Assembly (NCBI GenBank): GCA_034696485.1
Contig: JAQIWT010000754.1
Coordinates: forward strand, 1 to 15,543
Source of the DNA: Isohypsibius dastychi
Taxonomy: Eukaryota; Tardigrada; Eutardigrada; Parachela; Isohypsibiidae
Direction: 5' to 3'
DNA: 15,543 bases
Shown here: positions 9,520 to 15,543 of the stretch, piece by piece
Layout: each line of letters starts with the position of its first letter
Position numbering within the stretch: the stretch's first letter is position 1
The notes under the pieces: model-generated
Seen by the model: only the letters and a program-made list of their open reading frames with translations
Database searches by the model: none
What the model was told of the DNA's origin: nothing
Made by a program: the position numbers and the translations under genes

Positions 9520-10709
9520 TTAAAGGAAAATTGTTCCAGGGTTCACAGAGTCGAAGTAATTAGTACCTCTGGCATTGTTTGCGAAATCTTGCAGCATAAG
9601 CGGAATCGAGTCTGTCAGGTTGGACTTGATGGGTATAAAGGTGCTAACTCTCTTGTACATACGCATTGCGCCATTAAGCATGCCAGCTGCTCTCAGAACA
9701 TGGAGCACCAAGCACGTCATGAACCACCCACACATGGTTCCATGGATACGTTGTGAGCATGGAGAACAGGATCTGAAAGTACTGAGCTTCGTTGTTTTGC
9801 CCAACAGCGATGACGTTTTGTTATAGCCTTGCGCTTTGTGGTGGATCTTAGCTTGGTTGACGCTCAGGAATAATTCGAGATAAAAAAGCGTTGGAGGTCA
9901 CGGTGTGTTTCTTGGGTTACCCGATGATTGTCAGCAGAGTCCAGGCTGCAGCAAAAATGTCGGAGAGGGTGTTCTCGTGAGGAATGAAAAGTGCTGACCT
10001 CTAATCAAATATCAGATGGGAATCTGATCCGCACAACCTACACAAGACATGTGATGTGTTCATCTTCTCCATACGTGTAATTTGATTTTGCAGCAGAAAT
10101 CTCTTTCAGATCCTTAATAGGCAGTTCGTCCTGATTTGTGATATTCCCCCCGAGAGCTTAATTCACCATGATAGAACTAAATACTTCTTTCTCAATCTGT
10201 GGCGAACCCACATACTCTATCCTCGCGACAAACTGGCACAATCAAATTTGATTTCGTACTCAAATAACACACTCAATCAAATTTGATTGTGCCAATTTGT
10301 CGCGAGGATAGAGTACTGTAATACTAATTATTTGACGGCTACAATCGCCAACGGAAAGCCGAAATCGGTAAATGGTACGAAGCCATTTTCGTCAGCTGCT
10401 CACCACCTCAAGATAGGTCGTGTGTTCACGAGCTGACAGGGGAGACAGAAAAGGGAAGATGAAACACAATTCACTCTTTCGTACGATGATGGTTCGCTCT
10501 GCCAAAGGGTGCCATAATTCAGAATTTCTCAGCAGTGATGTCTGGTTATTAGTCAGGTTAATGAAACCGAAAATCAGCGTATTTCAATAGCCAGTTTCTT
10601 ATTCTACCCCACAACAACATGAATATTTTGCATAACCCATCCGCACCCTTGAACCTCTGACAAGAGAATGTTTTGTAGATCGGCGACGCCCATTTTGTGC
10701 TTGGCTCCT
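9520..10709 (-). CDS. Unrecognised coding-like exons, two hydrophobic segments, possibly 3' part of the Ig gene
   Basis: On the - strand, 10130-10044, 10000-9921 and 9772-9520 join with matching phases (0/0, then 2/2) through introns of 43 and 148 nt into 139 residues and a stop at 9520. The first begins D-E-L-P-I-K-D-L-K-E-I; the second holds hydrophobic D-I-F-A-A-A-W-T-L-L-T-I-I; the third holds W-F-M-T-C-L-V-L-H-V-L and a hydrophilic tail. Two more coding-like stretches lie upstream. 10709-10608 follows a TTCCAG acceptor and reads G-V-A-D-L-Q-N-I-L-L-S-E-V. 10395-10331 holds F-T-D-F-G-F-P-L-A-I-V and joins 10130 in phase 0. The palindromic MITE at 10213-10315 would then be intronic. The first stretch fits the Ig gene in phase 2, so this may be its 3' end or a separate membrane-protein gene. 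I do not recognise the family. Donor sites are weak and alternative frames are also open. Confidence 0.35.
10213..10315. mobile_element. 103-bp TA-bounded palindromic MITE
   Basis: The arms 10213-10253 and 10275-10315 are reverse complements over 41 nt with one mismatch, with a 21-nt spacer. Both ends are TA followed by CTCTATCCTCGCGAC, as expected for a non-autonomous Tc1/mariner-type element that duplicated a TA target. No coding capacity. Confidence 0.75.
10414..10617 (+). repeat. Dispersed repeat, copy 1 (uninterrupted)
   Basis: This roughly 204-nt segment matches 14110-14513 in the same orientation, from TAGG-Y-CG-Y-GTGTTCACG through GAGCTGACAGGGG, CATAATTCAGAATTTCTC and AATCAGCGTATTTCAA to CCCCACAACAA. 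Substitutions and small indels are scattered throughout. Copy 1 lacks the insertion present in copy 2 and therefore shows the pre-insertion state. Confidence 0.8.
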
Positions 10710-10718
10710 CTGGAATCT

Positions 10719-11915
10719 TCAGACTACGGAGACCCGGATATGTACGATTCTTTTGTTGGAATTTTCCAACATGAACAAGTGCTTTCGGAACGTAAGGTCA
10801 AATTCAGCTTTCAAGCTCGAGCATGTGTACAGTCCTGCGTGGTGTGGAGTCACACTTCCAAGACCGACTGCAACTTGGTTGGTATCTCTTCTCTCAAGCG
10901 TCACTGTGATACCCAACGGCGCCATGCAACTTATATTCTCAAGAGCGAACGGCGGCACGACGTTCAGGTAGATGAAACCAGCACTCCCGTTTTGTACAAA
11001 TAGTTCCTGAACATTTGGTGATGGAATACTGACACTCGCTTTGACCGTATTGACATTGAGCTCAACTGTATTAGATCGTAGCTCCCCACAGGTACATGTA
11101 TAGTTTCCAGTACCGTTTACATTTAAGGTCAGGAAACCGTTGCTGACTTCTCTTCTCATAAAATTCCATCCACCCGATGACCCGATTTACTCGGAAAGCT
11201 CCGTACAACGGAATTAATATTATTAACTGCTTGACCGCTTCCAACGACCTCGGCGTAACTGCAGTTCGTATGTTTGCGAAAGTAACAATTGAACTCAAAA
11301 GTCTGCGCGAGATGAACCGTAATTTGAACCGTAATTTGGGTAAATGATTGCTTGCGGAGGGCTGGGTCCCATTCGAAAATGACAGAGAGATTCAAAAACG
11401 ATATCAGCGTCCCTAGGAAGCAGAAACACTGCTGTAACACTTCTGTGTGTTTTTGTATACGTTTCTTGACGATAAGCGGTCTGTCGAAAGACGTCACTAA
11501 GGATGTTTCATTGAATCTCACTGAACAGTAGTGTAGTGTTAGGTTCCACGCTTTTGTAGCAATGAATTCGACCGTGGCAACGGTCCTTTTGTCGTCCCTG
11601 TCTTTGCCTAACCCATAATATTTTTCAGACACTTTCTGACCGCCGAAAACATAGTGGGCATTCCATTTGAGTTCATAAGCGGGATATGGTATCTCTTCTG
11701 GGTAGAGAAACGTACACTCCATTACGACTGGGTCTAGTTCACTGATCAGCTCTGGACGTGGTGCCATTTTTGTAACAAGATTGTAATGTTTTGTTGAACA
11801 TGCGTACCTGTGGGACGTACGGAGTCTTCTATCAACGTGAAGATAGAAGTGAAAAATACACAAACTTTTGGAAAAATCCCAGCGTCACCATCAACATCCA
11901 AAAAAAGCAGTTCAT
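10719..11915 (-). CDS. Secreted immunoglobulin-like domain protein
   Basis: Read on the - strand, exons 11915-11866, 11807-11461, 11412-11191 and 11146-10719 give 348 residues. Exon 1 (M-N-C-F-F-W-M-L-M-V-T-L-G-F-F) is a clear signal peptide; its 58-nt intron (GTTTGT to CCCACAG) and the next 48-nt intron (GTATAC to CTTCCTAG) keep phase. Ig-like domain 1 has C48, W65 and C111 (L-H-Y-C). Domain 2 runs from F-N-C-Y-F to G-N-Y-T-C. Domain 3 runs from N-I-S-C to H-A-G-L-Y-T-C. Several N-x-S/T sites fit secretion. Likely an extracellular adhesion or signalling protein, by family. The third intron (11147-11190, donor GTAAAT, acceptor GAGAAG) is needed to cross a frame change and has a poor acceptor, so a frameshift is possible. 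The 3' end is also uncertain because an exon at 10709-10608 could replace the last residues. Confidence 0.7.
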
Positions 11916-12214
11916 CGTCGAAAGTCAGCTTTTTTCAGTTTAAAACTACACATGCATCCAGAAGAACGTGAGATTCTTGCAGTGCTCATTATTTTTGCAT
12001 TGCAGCTTTGTTTCTAGGGAATTACTCTGTTCGATAATCACAATTTATTGGGACATACAGTAACCATTGGGCCACTGAGCCTACACAAAGATGAATCATT
12101 TGAAATTATTATCTGAAAGGATACTGGTATTCTGTGACAGAATAGTATCCTGACAGATAATATATCTCTGTGATACCCAATCTCAAGCGTTGCGAGGCAA
12201 ACGAACCGACCGGA
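11916..12214. other. Spacer between small ORF and Ig gene
   Basis: About 300 bp with no supported coding frame. It contains an imperfect 52-nt hairpin (12109-12160). On the - strand it is the immediate upstream region of the Ig gene. Confidence 0.5.
12109..12160. ncRNA. Imperfect hairpin, candidate small-RNA precursor or short MITE
   Basis: The arm TTATCTG-AA-AGGATACT-GGT-ATTCTG pairs with the complementary arm carrying TTATCTG-TC-AGGATACT-ATTCTG, with a loop of about 3 nt. About 21 paired positions are broken by a 2-nt mismatch and a 3-nt bulge. The loop is small for a canonical pre-miRNA, so a decayed inverted-repeat element is equally likely. Confidence 0.35.
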
Positions 12215-12415
12215 TTAGAATTGGATCTGTTCTGGGATCAGGTTGAAGTTTTTCTTCTCCCTCATGTGGGTTAATAATCTGTCTCCGGTTTTCTCAGCCG
12301 CACAGTTCTTGTGATACACATCGCTCAGTAATCCAGGAGAATCGTCATTGTCATCTACCACAGTTATATGGTCATTGGAGCTCAAGGCTGAAAGCGACTT
12401 GGAAAGTGTAGACAT
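12215..12415 (-). CDS. Small hypothetical protein, 66 aa
   Basis: Single open frame from ATG 12415 to TAA at 12217-12215. The protein starts M-S-T-L-S-K-S-L-S-A-L, has an acidic stretch V-V-D-D-N-D-D-S, and ends N-L-I-P-E-Q-I-Q-F. Composition is hydrophilic with no signal peptide, no membrane segment and no recognised domain. It lies about 300 bp upstream of the Ig gene and about 330 bp downstream of the stop at 12748 on the same strand, a spacing seen in nematode operons. No poly(A) signal was found just downstream. It could be an exon of a neighbouring gene instead. Confidence 0.4.
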   Translation of the reverse strand: MSTLSKSLSALSSNDHITVVDDNDDSPGLLSDVYHKNCAAEKTGDRLLTHMREKKNFNLIPEQIQF

Positions 12416-12743
12416 TATTATTTCATGAAAATAGAAGAAAGTTCTTTACACCGAGTCGTTTTCAAAATTTAGATGAATAGTTGTGGCATCAACATAAGGT
12501 TGTTGGACTTAGTGAGTGAATAAACTAATAAAAGGTTGTGAGAATAACGCTAAGTTGTGCAAATAGTTGTGGGATTGGTATTTGGGTTAAAATTGTTGTG
12601 CAATCAGCCGATTGTGTGTTTGTGGTTGTGTGATTAGCAGAGCTACTATACAGTAGCTCTGCTCCTATATATATAGGCGGTTGGGTGGGATAATGGAAAT
12701 CAACGAGCGGTGAGGTGAGAAACCGAAGCAACTGTGCCTTTCC
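12416..12743. other. Region downstream of the 12748 gene, with hairpin and TA run
   Basis: No supported gene. It contains a perfect 12-bp hairpin at 12636-12663 followed by a TATATATATAG run, and T/G-rich sequence (12540-12635). Confidence 0.45.
12636..12663. repeat. Perfect 12-bp hairpin with 4-nt loop
   Basis: AGCAGAGCTACT, loop ATAC, AGTAGCTCTGCT. It is directly followed at 12668-12676 by an alternating TA run. On the - strand it lies about 80 nt past the stop at 12748, beyond the expected poly(A) site. Confidence 0.7.
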
Positions 12744-12749
12744 TTTATT
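12744..12749 (-). promoter_or_regulatory. AATAAA poly(A) signal overlapping the stop codon
   Basis: On the - strand the stop TAA occupies 12750-12748 and AATAAA occupies 12749-12744, so the signal begins inside the stop codon. Cleavage is then expected only 10-25 nt later, giving a very short 3' UTR. Confidence 0.55.
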
Positions 12750-13454
12750 ATAAATTCTGTCTGGGCCTTGCTGTGTTCGACATGGTTGGAAAATGTTGTC
12801 TGTCAAAAAGAAGCTGCGAAATATTCTTGGGCCACATGAGTGACAAAATAATTGGGATAATTACGCACCCAGCCAAGAATCCCCAATCCAGAATTTCAGT
12901 GTATGGACGATTATTTAGAAAACTCTTCTTTTTCGGTTTGTCTGGACGATTCGGCTCGATCCTGAAAAAAATTCCAGTATTATTGCATTGTTTGACACCC
13001 ATTAAGAGTTAGGAAATTTCAGCAATTTACCTGCGTTGTCGGCCGATACGAACTTTATACCATGGTGGAGTTCAAGACTTGCAATCAGCAAATGCTGTTC
13101 CCCAACATCTGGCGACGCCAAATGTCGGAGAACAGCATAAGCTGATTGTCGTCACTATTGTTTTCGTCTCGTAATAATAAGCCGACGAGCTGAAATTGAA
13201 TTTCTGGTAGTACTGAAGCTGAGTGCAAGTAACCCGGACCATGGCGCTCCCAGCATATTCTTGGCGACGTGCTACAATTACTGCTTCCCAACATGTCTCT
13301 AATTTTGTAATTAATAACTCTCAGACAATGAATACATCCCATAGTAATAATCGAGTAATAAAAATTAGGCGACGCAGCCATAGAGAACAGAGAACATTTC
13401 CATAAATTCTGATCTGCAGTACTTACTCGGCTTGGATACAAACTGGAAAATCAT
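12748..13454 (-). CDS. Partly resolved Cys-rich, membrane-anchored protein gene with in-frame TGA
   Basis: Final exon 12961-12748 follows a very strong TTTTTTTCAG acceptor. It encodes basic P-D-K-P-K-K-K, then membrane segment W-G-F-L-A-G-C-V-I-I-P-I-I-L-S-L-M-W, and ends at a stop with AATAAA. The preceding exon 13298-13031 (donor GTAAAT, 69-nt intron, phases agree) reads E-T-C-W-E-A-V-I-V, V-T-C-T-Q-L-Q-Y-Y, S-L-C-C-S-P-T-F-G and A-D-C-K-S. A TGA (13074-13072) interrupts it, followed by T-P-P-W-Y-K-V-R-I-G-R. A possible first exon is 13454-13427 (M-I-F-Q-F-V-S-K-P, donor GTAAGT). The Cys-rich part resembles a small extracellular module, but I cannot name it. Either a nonsense mutation truncates the protein before its membrane segment, the two halves are different genes, or TGA is read through. 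A second frame through the same exon is open too, so the model is provisional. Confidence 0.4.
13082..13148. repeat. 67-nt imperfect palindrome inside the Cys-rich exon
   Basis: The arms 13082-13114 and 13116-13148 are reverse complements at 28 of 33 positions (CAATCAGC, ATGCTGTTC and TGGCG blocks). Three mismatches would be G-U pairs in a - strand RNA, so the - strand transcript could form an almost continuous stem. It ends 8 nt before the in-frame TGA of the gene on that strand. Confidence 0.7.
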
Positions 13455-13843
13455 CTTGATGGAGTTGTTACCTCTTAGCTCGCTTTCATTCAGAACATAA
13501 AAAATGTCTACGTGCTACCGTTTTCGATGTTGACTTCTTGCACTCCCCTAAAAAGGGATCCAATTCAGCAGCCGCAGGATGGAGATGGAATCATGCCATT
13601 CCCAATCATAGACACTTTGACATTCTGCAACGCAACGCAATAACATGCTCAATCAGATTAGACCATCATGTCGGCTAAAAATACGAATTTAACGTACCCA
13701 GAAAAAAGCTCTCTAATTATTCTCCTTTTCCGTTTCTTCGCCGAGAAAGGCAAGTGAAAGGAGAGATGGGAGAACAAAAGCGATGTAAAGGCGACTTACC
13801 AGTTCGGTGACTGTATGGAAATATAAGTTTTTTTTGCAGTGAA

Positions 13844-13954
13844 TCATATCTTATTATTCGCTCGGTGGACCTCGAGACGCAGGTTCTCAATCGATAATTC
13901 CCAGAAATCAGAGTCTTCAACTGCGCCGTCCGTGCCATTCTTTTTGAAATCAAG
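13844..13954 (-). CDS. Coding-like exon, unassigned
   Basis: On the - strand, after a TTTAGTAG acceptor-like site, 36 codons read L-D-F-K-K-N-G-T-D-G-A-V-E-D-S-D-F-W and then I-E-N-L-R-L-E-V-H-R, ending at a TGA (13846-13844). Composition is strongly protein-like and acidic, unlike the neighbouring frames. It may be an upstream exon of the gene at 13454-12748 or the last exon of another gene. No family is recognised and I could not build a phase-consistent link, although an internal GTCCAC could serve as a weak donor. Confidence 0.3.
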   Translation of the reverse strand, partial: LDFKKNGTDGAVEDSDFWELSIENLRLEVHRANNKI

Positions 13955-14109
13955 CTACTAAATTTAAATAACTCTGATGAGTTTTTTGTTCTTTCGGTAA
14001 AATGACTGGCACGATAAAAGTAATGATAAACTGTACAGGTATGAAACCATCTGGATAATACATCTTATCCGATGCCTCAAAGACTGTAATGTTGGGAAGA
14101 TTGAAAACT

Positions 14110-14513
14110 TAGGCCGCGTGTTCACGAGCTGACAGGGGTGACAGAAAAGGGAATTTGAAACACAATCACTCTTTCGAAGGATAATGGTTTGTTCCTCTCA
14201 AGGGATCCATAATTCAGAATTTCTCATCGGTGATGACTGCTTATTAGTAAGGTCAATACAGCATGTGCATAAACTATCAATCAAGGATCAGGCGACCGAT
14301 CAGGCTCCAAGTCATCAGCCAAAACGCCGTATTTCCTGATGACTTGAACTGATCAGACAGACGATCAGCCCGTCTGTGATTGGTACGTTCGATCGTTCCC
14401 GAGCCCGCTGACTGACGACTTGGCTGATTTCGTTTTATGCATTTAATATAATGAGACCGAGAATCAGCGTATTTCAAATTTTCGATAGCCAGTTTATTAT
14501 CCACCCCACAACA
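14110..14513 (+). repeat. Dispersed repeat, copy 2, interrupted by an insertion of about 195 bp
   Basis: This segment matches 10414-10617 from its start (TAGGCCGCGTGTTCACG) to CCCCACAACAA. Similarity breaks after GGT at 14253 and resumes at TAATGAGACCG from 14449. The interrupting segment is absent from copy 1. Confidence 0.8.
14254..14448. mobile_element. Nested insertion rich in inverted repeats
   Basis: About 195 bp lying inside repeat copy 2. It contains an 11-bp perfect inverted repeat (CAAGTCATCAG 14308-14318 with CTGATGACTTG 14336-14346), a 7-bp stem (ACAGACG/CGTCTGT), a direct repeat GATCAGG, and a further related ACTTGGCTGAT motif near its right end. Both ends carry TGCATAAA-like sequence in opposite orientation. 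The insertion point in copy 1 reads GGTTAATG, compatible with a TA target. The element family is unknown. Confidence 0.5.
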
Positions 14514-14613
14514 ATTCACTACAATTATCAATTTATTATATCATACATAAGTAAGAAACAAAAGCGTATCACGCAGAAGTATTCGATCAGCAACATGATG
14601 CTTGGAAAGAAAA

Positions 14614-15543
14614 ATGTCATTGGTCGTTGAAGTTGCACATCAACAGCAATATCCTTTTGAGCCAGTTCAACATCCAGCTCCTCCATTTCAAAGCATCTAC
14701 CAGAAGGAGATGATTTCCGGCCTCCAGTGCATGCACCGCAGTCTCGTCCTAGATACATCCCGCGCTAAGCCTAACAGAACAAGCTGCGAGGATCAGGAAA
14801 ATGTCAGGCAGAACGACGACGAATTTCATGATAAAAGGAGTGATGACAAATCTTCAATAGTCCACACTGAACATGTTAATTGGCGTTTGATGCAGTACCC
14901 TTATATACTCAGTACGGGTTAAGCCAATGTGTACAGATTTCACGTTTTTTATTCGTGGAATTTCCAGATCGTTCATTGGAAGAAGACACAATGGTTCAAA
15001 ACCGCTGTTGTTATTCAGGAGAGAATGTCCTCAGGCCAGGCAAGAATCTTACCATATGTGTACGGTAACCGTGCACATTAGCAGCTCCAAAGAATATTAG
15101 GCAAACAAAGGTGGCTGAATCCGAACTGTGACCGTTCGTTAGATCGTCAAATACGTTCATTATATGAACAATCGAGGACTGATATCGTTATCTTGCATCT
15201 TATCGCACTCATGCTTCAACATCCGGACTGGTTCATTTCGTAGCTCATGTCGTTTGAAAACATGTAAACAATCAATCAGCTTGGCGAACTAGGAAAATGG
15301 GTTTGTGATTCTTTCTGCGTCTTCTCTGCACCCAGTTTTAGGTAATATATTGCACAGCGCACCAGTCTCGAAGGCGATTTGCTGAATCTGAATATAGCTC
15401 GGACCCGGAGAGCTCAAGCAAGAGAGACGATCATCGATATCGTTCCAGATCGTCTTCCTCAGCGAAAAGGCCCTCCCCAAGACGCGAGTTCTCCATCGAA
15501 GTTGCTTCATCGAGACCCAGCACAAGTGATCTCAGCTGGGACG
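14614..15543 (+). CDS. Hypothetical gene with Ser/Arg-rich region, partial at window end
   Basis: Exon 1 (14614-14884) starts M-S-L-V-V-E-V-A-H-Q-Q-Q-Y-P-F-E-P and ends at donor GTTTGA. Exon 2 begins at 14968 after a TTTCCAG acceptor, phase 1 on both sides, and reads H-R-S-L-E-E-D-T-M-V-Q-N-R-C-C-Y-S-G. It ends at 15057-15064, where three donors compete. A further open stretch 15101-15240 (R-W-L-N-P-N-C-D-R-S-L-D-R-Q-I-R-S, then L-H-L-I-A-L-M-L-Q-H-P-D-W) joins in phase 1. The last exon, from about 15342 or 15358, is clearly coding: S-R-R-R-F-A-E-S-E-Y-S-S and H-R-Y-R-S-R-S-S-S-S-A-K-R, with many S/R and acidic pairs, and runs past the edge. The link between 15240 and the last exon is unresolved, and the parts may belong to two genes. 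S/R-rich stretches occur in RNA-processing and phosphoregulated proteins, but no domain is visible. Confidence 0.45.

Noticed and set aside
13072-13074. Selenocysteine reading of the in-frame TGA
   Set aside because: The palindrome is upstream of the TGA rather than in a 3' UTR, no SECIS-like element was recognised, and the context does not resemble a known selenoprotein.
13223-13405. 60-codon + strand ORF
   Set aside because: It is the opposite-strand shadow of the better supported Cys-rich - strand exon.

Overview
The window looks like a nematode (or closely related ecdysozoan) nuclear genome segment. Genes are split by very short introns (44-80 nt in most cases) with T-rich TTTCAG-type acceptors, and the families are animal ones: MATH-BTB adaptors, chitin-binding type-2 (CBM14) domains and immunoglobulin-like domains. 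The species cannot be fixed from sequence alone. No bacterial-style gene, CRISPR array, rRNA or tRNA was recognised. All exon models below are hand-made from reading frame, splice signals and phase agreement.

Left part (1-8300). A two-exon MATH-BTB gene lies on the + strand (330-1467). A close paralogue with the same intron position lies on the - strand (8245-7092). A truncated third copy, carrying only the start of the MATH exon, sits between them on the - strand (6482-6246). Inside this MATH-BTB set is an unrelated + strand gene of about nine exons (about 2863-6045). It encodes a protein with two six-cysteine chitin-binding domains, joined by a long Ala/Gly/Asn/His/Pro/Gln-rich linker and followed by a Pro/Gln/Asn-rich tail.

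Middle part (8700-10620) is rich in mobile-element debris. It holds a 422-bp near-perfect palindrome with 188-nt arms (8728-9149), a 32-nt perfect hairpin (9380-9411), a 103-bp TA-bounded palindromic MITE (10213-10315), and one copy of a dispersed repeat (10414-10617). The second copy of that repeat (14110-14513) is interrupted by an insertion of about 195 bp. Threaded through this zone on the - strand are phase-compatible, coding-like exons (10709-9520) that I cannot assign to a family.

Right part (10700-15543). A secreted Ig-domain gene (11915 to about 10719, - strand) has a convincing signal-peptide exon. A 66-codon ORF lies upstream of it (12415-12215, - strand). Next comes a partly resolved - strand gene (about 13954-12748) with a Cys-rich exon interrupted by an in-frame TGA and a final transmembrane exon whose poly(A) signal overlaps the stop codon. 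The last gene (14614 to the window end, + strand) becomes Ser/Arg-rich and runs off the edge. The - strand genes are about 300 bp apart, which could be a nematode operon, but no trans-splicing evidence is available here. The two MATH-BTB proteins would act as substrate adaptors for CUL3 ubiquitin ligases, and the CBM14 and Ig proteins are likely extracellular. I see no functional link among them beyond proximity.
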